Shown: positions 45,306 to 54,574, numbered from the stretch's first letter. The stretch: 64,000 nt of DNA from an uncultured Bacteroidota bacterium (GCA_902762805.1 CACWPQ010000007.1:1-64000), one strand, 5' to 3'. The notes: a model not told the origin generated them from the letters alone. Numbers and translations: made by a program.

Positions 45306-46604
45306 ATGAACCAACTCTGGCTCGATTTCAAGCAGAGACCCCTCTGGCGAAAAGCGCTGAACATCGTTTCGGCGCTTTTCGCCCTTGCCGGCCTGGCCAT
45401 CATCGGCGCCTGGGGCGTCTACCAGCTCGGCCTCACCAACGACCGCGGCGCCGCCGACAGCAACCACCGCTCCATCCTCTCCGTCGCCGAGCTCGAAAGC
45501 CTCCAGGGAGCCAAACTTACCCAGGAGCGCATCGACGAGCAGTGGGCCCTGCAGTACGGACGCCTGGCCGCCCTGGCACGCTACTACCCCGAGAACGCGC
45601 GCCTCATCCTCGCCGCCGCGCAGCGCAGCGCCGACCCCCTCGTGGTGGACCGCATGGTGGCAGCCGCCCGCATCTATATGGACCAGGAGCCCGCCCTCGA
45701 CACCCTCGCCGACCGCATCGAGCAACTCCTCGCTCAAGCCCCCCAGCGCCAGCGCCGCAACGTCATCCCCTGGATGGACAACCCCGAGTGGGCCGTCCTC
45801 AAGCAGGCCATTCTGCGCGACAGCGCGCTCATCAACCGCGCCGCCCAGCTCACCGGCGTCGAGCCGCGCCTCATCGTCGGCTGCCTCATCGGCGAGCAGG
45901 TGCGCCTCTTCCACACCGACCGCGAACGCCTCAAGCAGTACCTCGGCCCCGTCCGCACCCTCGGCGTGCAGAGCCAGTTCTCCTACGGCGTCAACGGCAT
46001 CAAGGAACGCACCGCCATCGCCGTCGAGCAGCACCTCGCCGACCCCAGATCCGAATTCTACATGGGACGCCACTTCGAGCACCTGCTCGACTACCCGGGC
46101 GGCGTCGACCAAACCCAGGAGCGCTACCACCGCCTCGTCGACTACGGCAACCACCTCTATTCCTACCTCTACACCGGCTGCATCCTCCACCAGACCATGC
46201 TCCAGTGGCGCCGCGCCGGCTACGACATCAGCGACCGCCCCGACATCCTCTTCACCCTCTTCAACGTCGGATTCCGACAGTCGCAGCCCAAGCCCAACCC
46301 CGTCGCCGGCGGCAGCCGCATCACCATCGACGGCCGCCAGTACACCTTCGGCGCCATCGGCTTCGACTTCTACTACAGCGGCGAACTGGCCGATGCCTTC
46401 CCCTACCGCCACCAGCGTTTCTCCCAGCCCGGCCACCCGCTCACCGCCGCCGACGTCGTGCGCATCCAGCAGTCCGTCACCGACTGCCGACGCCCGGGCT
46501 ACCACCACGAATACCGACGCGACACCGCAGCCTCCGCCGCCAACCGCTACGCCGAGCCCCCCGATCCCTTCGGCATCGACCACTCGCGCGTGAAGCCGCA
46601 ATAA
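45306..46604 (+). CDS. Membrane-anchored protein with possible lysozyme-like domain
   Basis: The 432-residue protein has a single N-terminal membrane helix (NIVSALFALAGLAIIGAWGV) and a large extracytoplasmic part. The segment ALINRAAQLTGVEPRLIVGCLIGEQVRLF followed by GVQSQFSYGVNGIKE recalls lysozyme-like/lytic transglycosylase folds, with a Glu in the expected place, but I cannot confirm it. Many Bacteroidota carry similar proteins of unknown function. It is 32 bp from nhaD and followed by a hairpin element. Confidence 0.72.
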   Translation: MNQLWLDFKQRPLWRKALNIVSALFALAGLAIIGAWGVYQLGLTNDRGAADSNHRSILSVAELESLQGAKLTQERIDEQWALQYGRLAALARYYPENARLILAAAQRSADPLVVDRMVAAARIYMDQEPALDTLADRIEQLLAQAPQRQRRNVIPWMDNPEWAVLKQAILRDSALINRAAQLTGVEPRLIVGCLIGEQVRLFHTDRERLKQYLGPVRTLGVQSQFSYGVNGIKERTAIAVEQHLADPRSEFYMGRHFEHLLDYPGGVDQTQERYHRLVDYGNHLYSYLYTGCILHQTMLQWRRAGYDISDRPDILFTLFNVGFRQSQPKPNPVAGGSRITIDGRQYTFGAIGFDFYYSGELADAFPYRHQRFSQPGHPLTAADVVRIQQSVTDCRRPGYHHEYRRDTAASAANRYAEPPDPFGIDHSRVKPQ

Positions 46605-46705
46605 AGACCATGTCCGCGATTGTCCACCCATGCGGACAATCGCGGACAAGGCCGAACCATTCCCCTAGAGAACCCCTACCGGTTCCCCTACCATTCCCCT
46701 ACTCG
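46605..46705. repeat. Hairpin plus 11-bp iteron element, copy E (replaced stem)
   Basis: The usual stem is replaced by TGTCCGCGATTGTCC (46611-46625) / GGACAATCGCGGACA (46634-46648). After it come the family's AGGCCGAACCATT and iterons CCCCTAGAGAA, CCCCTACCGGTT, CCCCTACCATT, CCCCTACTC. It lies between convergent genes, and its end overlaps the M16 stop. Confidence 0.85.
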
Positions 46706-49602
46706 GCCATCCCCTGTGCACCCTCCTCCGGGCGCAGGGACACGGCCACGTAGTTGTCGATATCGAAGTACTTCTGCGCCAGTGCCTTGACGTGTTCCAC
46801 GGTGACGCTGCGCACCATCTCCTCGTAGCGCAGCAGGTAGTCGGCGCTCTCGCCGTGGGTGTAGGCCGAGCCCAGCTGCCCGATCCAGTAGCCGTTGCTC
46901 TGCACGTGTGTTCCGTGGTTCACAATCATCTGCTCCTTCGCCTTGGCCAGGGTCTTCTCGTCGCAGCCCTTCTTGCGGTACTGCTTCAGGATGGCGATGC
47001 AGTCGCGCTCGATCTTGCCGATTTTCGCGGGGTCGCAGCCGATGCTGAACTGCCACATAACCAGTCCCCTCGGCAGCCGCTGGGCATAGACGCCGGCCGA
47101 AGGCGAGTAGGCGTCGCCATTCTTCTCGCGGACAATCTCAAGGGTGGTGATACCGAGCGCATTGCTCAGCACCTCGAGGGCTATGCGGCTCTGCGCGTCG
47201 AGCGCCCCGCGCTCCTCCGGCATCCGTCCCTGCACCACCAGCATGCCCTGCTTCTCGATGCCCTTGACGGCCTCGGCACGCACGATACCCCGGGCGAACT
47301 GCGGCGTGCGGTCCACATAGGTCTCGCCCCGCTGCCGCCCGTCGGCCGGCAGGATGCTCAGGTAGCGCGCGATGAGGGGCACATGCTTGTCGCTCACGTT
47401 GCCCACAAAGAAGAACACCTGTCCGCTCGCGTCGTGGAAGCGCTCGCGGAAGAGGCGCAGCGCCCGCTCGGGGTCGAGGCTGGCAATCTGCTCCTCGGTC
47501 GGCACCACCACATGACGCCTGTAGCCCGGATAGGCCGTGCGGTAGAATGTCTCGGCGAAGGCCACCTGCGGGTTGTCGGCCACCAGCTTGCGCTGCGTCC
47601 GCAGCTGCTCGGTCGTGCGTGCGAAGACATCGGCGTCGGTGCGCGGCGCGCTGTAGTAGAGGTGGATCACCTGCAGGGCGTCCTCCAGCTCGTCGGGCGG
47701 GCATACGCCGTGAAAGCCCTGCTCCTCGCCGCTGATGTAGGGGCTGATGCCTAACGACTTGCCTTTGAGCTTCTTCTTCAGCTGGCTGGCCGTGAAGTCG
47801 GCAAGTCCGCAGGCATCGATCAGGCTGGCGGTGTTGGAGGCCAGGAAGCAGTCCTCGTCGCCGTAGAGCGAGGTGCCGCCGAAACTCTGCGAGGCAATCA
47901 TGATTTCGTCGTCCTTGTAGTGCGTCTGCTTCACCACGAAGCGCACGCCGTTCGCGCACTCATACTCCCAGTAGCCCAGCGCCGAGTTGACTTTCAACGC
48001 TTTGTATGGCACCGCAGCCGGCACCTCGGCGGTGAACAGCGGGCGGTCCTCGAAGGTGTCCACCCACGGCTCGGTCTGCGCCTTGCGGCTGTCGGCTATC
48101 AGCTGGCGCACCGTCTGCTCGGTCGGCACACGGTAGTCGTCGCGCTGTGGCGCGGTGAGGTAGTAGACCATGTTCTCGTCCGTAATCCAGCTGGCGGCCA
48201 GTGCGTTGCACTCTTCGAGGGTGATTTCGGGCACAAACTCCTTGGCGTAGCGCCACTCCTGGCGGATGCCGGGGATGACCTCGCCGGTGAGGAAGTGGCG
48301 TGTGTACTCGCTGGCCAAGGCGTCGCTCTCGGTCTTGTCGGCCTCTTTGGCCATGCGGGTGTAGCTGGCGAGGAGTTCCTCTTTCTGGCGCTCCAGCTCG
48401 GAGGCGAGGAAGCCGTGCCGGTCCACGCGACGCATCTCGCCGAGCAGCATGGACGTGGCCTCCTCGATGCGCCCCTCCTTGGGCTGGCACACCAGCGTGA
48501 AGTCGCTCGCCTCGCGCACATACCTCCCTATGAAACCGCCGTTGCGTCCCACGGCGGCAGCCATGAAGGGTGCCGTGGGCCGCTCGGCCAGCTCGGTGAA
48601 TCGCTCATTCATCATCATGGTTACCAGCGAATTGACCAGACTGCGGCGGTAGTCGCCCACCGTGCCCACGGGTTCTTTGGCATGCTTCCACATGATGGCC
48701 ATCTCGGCCGAGGTGGCCTCCTTGTCGGTGGCGATGGCCACGAGGGGTTCCTTGTTGCCCTCGATGGTGAACACGGGGCGCGCCTTGGGGTTGGCGGCCT
48801 TGGCATGCTGGCCGAAGACATCCTTCACCCGCTGCTCCATCGCCTTGGCACCCTTCAGCCCCTGATAATCAAAGCCCTGCATGTCGCCCACAATGACGAT
48901 GGCCTGCAGGTCGGGGCGGTACCAGTCGTTGAAGAAATCCACGATGGCCTGGCGCTTGAAGTTCATGATGACCTCCTCCTTGCCTATGGGCAGGCGGTCG
49001 GCGTAGAGCGAGCCGCGGAACACCGTCGGGAAGGTCTTCTGCCGCATGCGGTCGCCGTGGCCAATGCCGCCGCGCCACTCCTCGTGGATCACCCCGCGCT
49101 CGCTCTCTATCTCCTTCTGGTCGAAGAGGATATTGCCCGCCCAGCCGTCCAGTATCTCGATGCCCATGCGCACCATCTCGGGGTCGGAGGCCGGCATGTC
49201 GACATAGTAGACCGTCTCGTCGAACGAGGTCCACGCGTTGATGCCGCGGCCGAACTCGATGCCGTGCTGCTGCAGCTTCTCGATCATCGTGTTGCCGGGG
49301 TAGCCCTTGATGCCGTTGAACGCCATGTGCTCGCAGAAGTGGGCCAGCCCCTGCTGGTCGTCGCGCTCGAGGATTGAGCCTGCGTTGCTCACCAGGCGAA
49401 ACTGTATGCGGTCCTCCGGCTTGCGGTTGTCGCGGATGTAGTAGGTGAAGCCGTTGTCCAGGTGGCCGATGATGACCTTCTTGTCCACCGGCACCCGTGC
49501 CGCGAGGTCGCTCTTCTTCTCCTTTCCCGTCCCCGGCACCTGGGCCGAGGCGCCGCCGCAGAGGAGCACTGCCAGCAGCATCAAAACAAATCTGTGTCGC
49601 AT
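46699..49602 (-). CDS. M16 family zinc metalloprotease (two-domain, secreted)
   Basis: The 967-residue protein has a signal peptide and two M16 halves. The first has the inverted zinc motif HFCEH (H88, E91, H92) plus the distant Glu in ESERGVIHEEWRGG. The second half is inactive-looking and ends FDIDNYVAVSLRPEEG. Pitrilysin/insulinase-type enzymes degrade peptides, here in the periplasm. It follows the frameshifted lipoprotein after a 207-bp repeat-rich gap, so it is probably a separate transcript. Confidence 0.93.
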   Translation of the reverse strand: MRHRFVLMLLAVLLCGGASAQVPGTGKEKKSDLAARVPVDKKVIIGHLDNGFTYYIRDNRKPEDRIQFRLVSNAGSILERDDQQGLAHFCEHMAFNGIKGYPGNTMIEKLQQHGIEFGRGINAWTSFDETVYYVDMPASDPEMVRMGIEILDGWAGNILFDQKEIESERGVIHEEWRGGIGHGDRMRQKTFPTVFRGSLYADRLPIGKEEVIMNFKRQAIVDFFNDWYRPDLQAIVIVGDMQGFDYQGLKGAKAMEQRVKDVFGQHAKAANPKARPVFTIEGNKEPLVAIATDKEATSAEMAIMWKHAKEPVGTVGDYRRSLVNSLVTMMMNERFTELAERPTAPFMAAAVGRNGGFIGRYVREASDFTLVCQPKEGRIEEATSMLLGEMRRVDRHGFLASELERQKEELLASYTRMAKEADKTESDALASEYTRHFLTGEVIPGIRQEWRYAKEFVPEITLEECNALAASWITDENMVYYLTAPQRDDYRVPTEQTVRQLIADSRKAQTEPWVDTFEDRPLFTAEVPAAVPYKALKVNSALGYWEYECANGVRFVVKQTHYKDDEIMIASQSFGGTSLYGDEDCFLASNTASLIDACGLADFTASQLKKKLKGKSLGISPYISGEEQGFHGVCPPDELEDALQVIHLYYSAPRTDADVFARTTEQLRTQRKLVADNPQVAFAETFYRTAYPGYRRHVVVPTEEQIASLDPERALRLFRERFHDASGQVFFFVGNVSDKHVPLIARYLSILPADGRQRGETYVDRTPQFARGIVRAEAVKGIEKQGMLVVQGRMPEERGALDAQSRIALEVLSNALGITTLEIVREKNGDAYSPSAGVYAQRLPRGLVMWQFSIGCDPAKIGKIERDCIAILKQYRKKGCDEKTLAKAKEQMIVNHGTHVQSNGYWIGQLGSAYTHGESADYLLRYEEMVRSVTVEHVKALAQKYFDIDNYVAVSLRPEEGAQGMAE

Positions 49603-49631
49603 AATTTTAATTGTATATTAATAATTGATTT

Positions 49632-49690
49632 CCGAAAATTCAAAATTCTTAATTCTTAATTCAAAATTCATAATTCAAAATTCAAAATCC
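49632..49690. repeat. AATTCAA/AATTCTT short tandem array
   Basis: About eight period-7 to 9 units (AAAATTC, TTAATTC, TTAATTC, AAAATTC, ATAATTC, AAAATTC), all in the same orientation. It is followed directly by a polypyrimidine/G-run element on the - strand. Confidence 0.9.
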
Positions 49691-49765
49691 CCACCCCCTC
49701 CCCTACCCCCTCCTGCCGCTCTCCTGCCATGGAAGAAGATGGGAAGAAGAGGATAGGGATTAAAA
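49688..49765. repeat. Polypyrimidine / CATGG / G-run element, second copy
   Basis: On the - strand TATCCTCTTCTTCCC, then CCATGGCAGGAGA, then G-runs GGAGGGGGTAGGGGAGGGGG. Same order of parts as 6463-6535. Confidence 0.6.
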
Positions 49766-49809
49766 TCAGTGTATCAGGCAGTTATAAACCTGCCATTTTT
49801 ACACTTTTT

Positions 49810-50704
49810 TCAGTTTTTTTTCAGAAAAATTGGCTCCTTGTAGCAGTGGATTTCGCAGCCCGTGTGGTGGCTGTTTTCGTCGGCATGGTGCTGCATCGAG
49901 AACGACATGCCGGCGCGGAGCGTCACCGCCTGCATGCGGTACATGGCATCATAGCACTTGGCTGCACGGCGGGGGAAGGTGCGCACGGCGTGAAGCGAGC
50001 AGCTGTCGTGCTGGCCAGCCTCGCCCGTGCGGTGGCCGACCTCGATGGCGTTGAAGCCTTCGTCGCGGGCAAAGTCCGCCAACACGTCGGCCACACACTC
50101 CTCGGACGACTTCAACTCGTCGAACATCGCGGTGTCGACCTCAAAGGTGTCGGTGTAGATCCCGCCACCAGGTACTTTGCGGTAGGCACAGTCCACGAGC
50201 GCCTGCACGTCAGAGTTGTTGAAGAGGTCCTCGGTCTCCACGCTACGGTCGCGCGACAGGAAGAGGCAGCGGGCATCGGTGATTACGGCGGTCTTGAGGT
50301 CGAAGGCCACACCCTCGGCGGTCACCTTGGGGGCCGTGAACTTGTGCAGTATATTGCGTGCCCCCCCGTCCCAGGATGCGCCAGTTGCCCCCTTTCAGCG
50401 GAAGGAGACGGAAGGCGATGGACGAGGACACATCGTCGCTCTCCAGAGTCTCCAGTCCGAGGGTGTCGCCCATGCTGGTCTCCACGAAATGGAAGCGCGC
50501 ACTGTCGTGGCGGCCATAGACGACCTGCTGGTAGTCCTTGAAGTTCATCACGAGGGCATAGTCGTAGTCCGCCCGCTGCATCTCGGCGCGCACCTGGTCG
50601 GGCGTGAGGCCGTCGGCGAAGGGCTCGAAGCCTTTGCCGCTGCGGTAGCAACCTGCGGCCAGCAGGGCCGCCAGGGTCAGCAGTATCAATGTCGTCTTGT
50701 TCAT
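49810..50704 (-). pseudogene. Lipoprotein gene broken (or switched off) at a G7 tract
   Basis: The gene starts at the ATG overlapping the GntR stop (ATGA) and has a lipobox (LAALLAAGCYR). The reading frame is good up to LLPLKGGNWRILG, then leaves frame at a run of seven C on the + strand (50361-50367; G7 on the coding strand). Removing one G restores a frame reading RGARNILHKFTAPKVTAEG and then 170 further residues with ITDARCLFLSRDRSVETEDLFNN. The whole protein would be about 297 residues. I do not recognise its family. Either a true frameshift, a sequencing error, or phase variation at the homopolymer. Confidence 0.7.
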
Positions 50705-51045
50705 TTCTCTAATTCTTTTATAAGTTCATGGGTACTGATGTTCAATGCCTTGAGGCGCTGGCGAATGGCGGGGAGCTCGTCCTCGAGGAACTCGCGGCGC
50801 TGGGCGGCGAGGATACGCTCCTTGGCGTCGGCGCTGACGAAGTAGCCCACGCCGCGGCGGTTGTAGATGATCTCGGCGGTTTGAAGGTGGTCGAAGGTGC
50901 GCACCACGGTGTTGGGGTTGACGCCCATGAGGGCGGCCACGTCGCGCACCGAGGGCATGCGGTCGTCCACCTGCCCGCCCAGGATCTGCTCCATCAGGCG
51001 GTCGGCTATCTGGAGGTATATCGGTTTCTGTTTCTGAAAGTCCAT
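50701..51045 (-). CDS. GntR-family regulator, YtrA subfamily
   Basis: The 114-residue protein has the short YtrA architecture: winged helix-turn-helix (KPIYLQIADRLMEQILGG, MPSVRDVAALMGVNPNTVVR, YNRRGVGYFVSADA) and a short C-terminal dimerisation helix pair. I start it at MDFQKQKPIYLQ (51045); the longer frame has no domain content. YtrA proteins repress ABC-transporter operons and bind AGTGTA-N(12-13)-TACACT-type palindromes. Exactly such a site is in the promoter at the head of this - strand cluster (57507). It is coupled to the next gene by an ATGA overlap. Confidence 0.88.
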   Translation of the reverse strand: MDFQKQKPIYLQIADRLMEQILGGQVDDRMPSVRDVAALMGVNPNTVVRTFDHLQTAEIIYNRRGVGYFVSADAKERILAAQRREFLEDELPAIRQRLKALNISTHELIKELEK

Positions 51046-51055
51046 AGCTGATTCC

Positions 51056-51778
51056 TTATTGTTTAAGCTCCTTGACAGAGAGTGTGCCGTTGACGGCGTT
51101 GACCTCCATATCGCAGCTCCCGTCGCCAATGACGGTCTTCTTGCCCACTTTGCGCGCGGGCAACTCGCTGTTGAGGCCGCTGTTCACTGCCGACATCTCG
51201 ATGGTGATGCCCGCCGAGGGCAGCACATGCAGGGTGGCGTCGGTGTTCACGGCGTTCAGCTCTATGTCGTCGGGCAAGGTGGGATAGGTGGCGTCGAAGG
51301 TGCCGTTCACGGTGTTGATTTCAAGCTTGCGGCTCAGCACACTGTCTATGCGCACATCGGCGTTGACGGCATTGATTTCGAGTCCTTCGACGGAGGTGCC
51401 GCGCGGCACCTCGACATAGAGGCGCTTGCCCAGGTCATTCAACCTGGCGGCGGTGTACTTGCCCCGCTTACAGAACTTGACGTGCAGGCAGCCGTCCTCG
51501 TCGACATAGTGGTGCATGCGGAGGCTGTCGGACAGCGCGGTGTCGGCCTCTTCGCGAATGCGCATGTGGCCATGGTCGGCATAGGCCACATCGATGGCGC
51601 CGTTGAACCAGTCAATCTCCACCGACTGCACGGGCTGCGCGATGGTGGCGTCGCCGGCGTTGTAGCGCTCGGGGTGGTCGTAGGTGAAGTCGATGGTGTC
51701 GCTGCCGTCGAAGCGGATGTGGCAGGCCGTCATCAGGGAGGCGATTGCAAGGGCGAGGATTATTCTGTGTGCTTTCAT
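51056..51778 (-). CDS. DUF4097-type lipoprotein with beta repeats
   Basis: The 240-residue protein has a lipobox (LMTACHIRF) and repeats of the type LEINAVNADVRIDS, LEINTVNGTFDATY, IELNAVNTDATLHV, IEMSAVNSGLNSE, MEVNAVNGTLSV, a parallel beta-solenoid of the DUF4097 adhesin-like family. Such proteins often accompany GntR/ABC modules or anti-sigma systems. It is 10 bp upstream of the GntR gene. It is probably periplasmic, anchored to a membrane. Confidence 0.85.
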   Translation of the reverse strand: MKAHRIILALAIASLMTACHIRFDGSDTIDFTYDHPERYNAGDATIAQPVQSVEIDWFNGAIDVAYADHGHMRIREEADTALSDSLRMHHYVDEDGCLHVKFCKRGKYTAARLNDLGKRLYVEVPRGTSVEGLEINAVNADVRIDSVLSRKLEINTVNGTFDATYPTLPDDIELNAVNTDATLHVLPSAGITIEMSAVNSGLNSELPARKVGKKTVIGDGSCDMEVNAVNGTLSVKELKQ

Positions 51779-51780
51779 AT

Positions 51781-51808
51781 TAGTTTAAAGTTTAAGGTTT
51801 AAAGTTAA
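51781..51808. repeat. TTTAAAG short tandem array
   Basis: Four period-7 units (GTTTAAA, GTTTAAG, GTTTAAA, GTTAATA). It fills the permease/DUF4097 gap; the permease TAA stop is in the last unit. Confidence 0.88.
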
Positions 51809-52656
51809 TAGGGCATGCGGTTGAGGCGGCGCCATGAGAGCCAGCCGAAGAGGGCAATCTCCAGCACGCTGAGGGCAATCAAGCAGAAGAGGAAACGCTG
51901 GGCAATCCACTCCTCGTCGTAGCGCAGGAAGAGGGTGGAGAGCCACTCGGCGAAATCGGCGGCATGGGTGGCCAGGGCGATGAAGACGGGGATGAGGATG
52001 AGGGTGAGGGCGAACTGGATGAGGTAGAGCCAGAGGAAGGTCTGGAGCACCTTGTGGCGCTTGAAGAGGGTGCTGGTGAACATGAAGAGGAGCACACTGC
52101 CGATGTGGCCCAGCAGTATGGAGACGAACCACAGGGAGCCGTAGTAGCGCAGGATCTGGTCTTCCTCGCCGCCACCGAAGTCGGCCAGGATGGAGTAGTC
52201 GACGGTGAAGGGGAAGCCGCCGCTGCCCTGCCATATCCAGCTCTGCCACGAGCCGACGGGCAAGGCGGTGAGCACCATGTCGAGGGCGAGGCCGCCGAGG
52301 TAGACGGCCAGGGGGCAGACGACGAGGCAGTAGATGAGCGCCGAGACGAACTTCTCGAGCTTGGAGGCGGGGAGCATGGCGAAGTAGATGCCTTCGCCAC
52401 GGAGGTTCCAGGTGCGGTAGAGGCGCGAAGGGGCCATCAGGGCAGCGAACATGGCGAGGTATTCAATAATCATCAGGCGCACGTCGGCCGGCATGGCGAT
52501 ATCGCTGCCGCCGAGCACCCAAAGGAGGAGCCACAGCGCGAAGGGCAGGGCGACGAGGATGAGCATGGTGGTGCCGAACGAGGGCCACAGGTTGCGGAGG
52601 TCCTTGTGGACCACTTTGCAGAATCGGTTCCAATCGAATGTGTTGTTCATAATCAA
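51805..52656 (-). CDS. ABC-2 type transporter permease (first)
   Basis: The 283-residue protein has six hydrophobic helices, with the start NNTFDWNRFCKVVHKDLRNL and loops such as RGEGIYFAMLPASKLEKFVS, a motif shared with the second permease (GIYFALLPASKCEKYWS). It is the membrane part of an ABC-2 exporter, and substrate unknown. The two permeases look like diverged duplicates that could form a heterodimer with the ATPase. A MITE-like element separates them. Confidence 0.85.
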   Translation of the reverse strand: MIMNNTFDWNRFCKVVHKDLRNLWPSFGTTMLILVALPFALWLLLWVLGGSDIAMPADVRLMIIEYLAMFAALMAPSRLYRTWNLRGEGIYFAMLPASKLEKFVSALIYCLVVCPLAVYLGGLALDMVLTALPVGSWQSWIWQGSGGFPFTVDYSILADFGGGEEDQILRYYGSLWFVSILLGHIGSVLLFMFTSTLFKRHKVLQTFLWLYLIQFALTLILIPVFIALATHAADFAEWLSTLFLRYDEEWIAQRFLFCLIALSVLEIALFGWLSWRRLNRMPY

Positions 52657-52658
52657 GC

Positions 52659-52807
52659 GGCCTCACCCCCTGCCCCTCTCCTGGGAGGAGAGGGGAGTAG
52701 GAACCCGGCCGATAGGTTGTTTTATTGGTTAATCATCAATTTTTTCTATTATATTGTTTATCTATCCACTCCCCTCTCCTCCCAGGAGAGGGGCAGGGGG
52801 TGAGGCC
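52659..52807. mobile_element. MITE-like element, copy 1
   Basis: A 149-bp unit starting GGCCTCACCCCCTGCC and ending with its inverted complement GGGGGTGAGGCC. Each end folds into CCCCTCTCCTG / AGGAGAGGGG hairpins. The middle is AT-rich and shares GGTTGTTTTATNGGTTAATC with copies 2 and 3. No coding capacity. Confidence 0.88.
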
Positions 52808-52808
52808 G

Positions 52809-53552
52809 TCAGTAGGTCATCCTGTCAAGCCTCCGGCGGCCGAGGAAGACCACCAGGGCGAAGAGGGCGAGCTGGAGGGCGAGGATGGCGGGCGGGATCC
52901 ACTGCGGCACGGCGGGCCTGCCCCAGAGGGCGAACATGGTGCCCACGCTGGCGCCCAGCCACAGGAGTAACGCCATCATCCAACCAAAGAATGCCAGGGC
53001 CTTGCTGCGGAAGGTGGCAGTCCAGATAGCGAAGGCCACGGCCACCAGCGGAAGCACCAGCACGAGGAGGGGCATCCAGTAGGGAACGGGATGGATCAGC
53101 GGCCCGACCTGCCAGGCGAACTGCTGCCAGGGGCCGATGCGGAAGAGGGCCAGCAGCGTGTCGAGCAGCAGCGAGCCGAAGACCAACACGGCGGGGACAA
53201 CGACGAGCGAGACGATGAACATGCTCCAGTACTTCTCGCACTTGGAGGCGGGCAGGAGGGCGAAGTAGATGCCGCGGTTCTTCTTGCCCTTTTCCTGCTG
53301 GAGGGAGATGGTGCTGTAGGGGATGGTGACGCTATGGAACAGGGGGAAGCCCAAGCAGAGCAGGAGGCGGTAGATGGGGCTGGAGTGGAGTTCGGGGTCG
53401 TCGCCGAACAGCGTCATGAAAATCACCATCATCACCGGGAAAAACACGGCGGAGAGCATCGAGGCGCCCTGCGTGCTGTAGCGCGGGTGGAGGAGCTGCA
53501 GGTCGTGGCGCACGAGGCGCAGGAAACGGCGTATGTCAAAAGCGTCTCTCAT
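52809..53552 (-). CDS. ABC-2 type transporter permease (second)
   Basis: The 247-residue protein has six helices. It starts MRDAFDIRRFLRLVRHDLQLL and contains NRGIYFALLPASKCEKYWSMF, parallel to the first permease. It ends LDRMTY (the other ends LNRMPY), which confirms common origin. It lies 2 bp from the ATPase gene. Confidence 0.85.
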   Translation of the reverse strand: MRDAFDIRRFLRLVRHDLQLLHPRYSTQGASMLSAVFFPVMMVIFMTLFGDDPELHSSPIYRLLLCLGFPLFHSVTIPYSTISLQQEKGKKNRGIYFALLPASKCEKYWSMFIVSLVVVPAVLVFGSLLLDTLLALFRIGPWQQFAWQVGPLIHPVPYWMPLLVLVLPLVAVAFAIWTATFRSKALAFFGWMMALLLWLGASVGTMFALWGRPAVPQWIPPAILALQLALFALVVFLGRRRLDRMTY

Positions 53553-53554
53553 GG

Positions 53555-54415
53555 CTATTTGAACAACTCCTTGAATGTGTTTTTGTTACGCAGGACGGCA
53601 TTGAAGAGGGCTTCGATGTTGAGCTGGCTCTCCTGGCCGGTGGTGTTGGGGAGGACGTTGAGGTAGCCGCCGGGCTGCATCTCGCTGTAGAAGGCGTCGT
53701 CGCGCTGCTCGGCGCCGTACTCGAAGAGGAGCTTCTGTGTGATGCGCTCGACCGGAGCGTTGAGCAGGACTGCGCTGTGGGAGAGGATGACGATGGGGTC
53801 GATGAGGTTTTCGACGTCGCGCACCTGGTGGGTGGAGATGATGACGGTCTTGCCCTCGTCGGCGGCGCTGCTGAGGATGGAGCGGAACTGCGCCTTGGAG
53901 GGGATGTCGAGGCCGTTGGTGGGCTCGTCGAGGAGGATGTAGTCGGTGCCTAGGGCGAGGGTGGCGGCGATGATGCTTTTCTTCTGCTGGCCGAAGCTCA
54001 TCTCGCGGAAGCGGCGTGCGGGGTCCACTTCGAGTTCCTGCATCAGGTGGAGGAATTTGCTCTGCGAGAAGGCGGGATAGAAGGGCTGGAGCTCGTCGAC
54101 ATAGCGCTGTGGGGTGGACATTTCGGGCAGCGCCACCTCGTCGGGGAGGAAGACGATGCGCTGGAGCATGGAGGGGAGGCGGTCGTGGCAGGTCTGCCCG
54201 TCGAGGGTGCAGGTGCCGCTGACGGGGCGGAGGAGGCCGCAGATGAGCTTGAGCAGGGTGGTCTTGCCCACGCCGTTCTCGCCCAGCAGACCGTAGATGC
54301 CGCCATTTTTGGCAAGATTGTCGGCCGAGCCGACACCATCGCCAAAACTCAGGTTAATGTCGCTGAAGACAGGGGTCTTCTTGTAGCTGAATTCGAGGTT
54401 TTTGATTTCGATCAT
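53555..54415 (-). CDS. ABC transporter ATP-binding protein
   Basis: The 286-residue ATPase has Walker A GLLGENGVGKTT (42-53), a Q-loop region, signature MSFGQQKK (LSGGQ variant), Walker B YILLDEPTNGLD and the H-switch ISTHQVRD. A short insert (GDGVGSADNLAKNGG) lies between strand 2 and Walker A. It energises export by the two permeases that follow. Similar ATPases in YtrA-controlled operons answer to wall-active antibiotics or envelope stress, which is inferred here only from context. Confidence 0.93.
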   Translation of the reverse strand: MIEIKNLEFSYKKTPVFSDINLSFGDGVGSADNLAKNGGIYGLLGENGVGKTTLLKLICGLLRPVSGTCTLDGQTCHDRLPSMLQRIVFLPDEVALPEMSTPQRYVDELQPFYPAFSQSKFLHLMQELEVDPARRFREMSFGQQKKSIIAATLALGTDYILLDEPTNGLDIPSKAQFRSILSSAADEGKTVIISTHQVRDVENLIDPIVILSHSAVLLNAPVERITQKLLFEYGAEQRDDAFYSEMQPGGYLNVLPNTTGQESQLNIEALFNAVLRNKNTFKELFK

Positions 54416-54424
54416 AAGCGTATC

Positions 54425-54574
54425 GGCCTCACCCCCAGCCCCTCTCCTGCCAGGAGAGGGGAGTGGATACCCGGCCGCGGGGTTGTTTTATAGGTTAATC
54501 ATCAAATTTCGTTTTTCTTTTTTTTCACTCCATCCACTCCCCTCTCCTGGCAGGAGAGGGGTCGGGGGTGAGGC
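54425..54574. mobile_element. MITE-like element, copy 2
   Basis: 150 bp with the same inverted ends (GGCCTCACCCCCAGCCCC ... GTGAGGC). Almost identical to copy 3, with a slightly different right hairpin (CCTCTCCTGGCAGGAGAGG). Its last base touches the stop codon of the YbjQ gene. Confidence 0.9.

Noticed and set aside
46611..46648. Ordinary terminator for the gene at 45306
   Set aside because: The hairpin has no T-run and is followed by the conserved iteron block, so it is better read as part of the repeat family, though it could still slow transcription.
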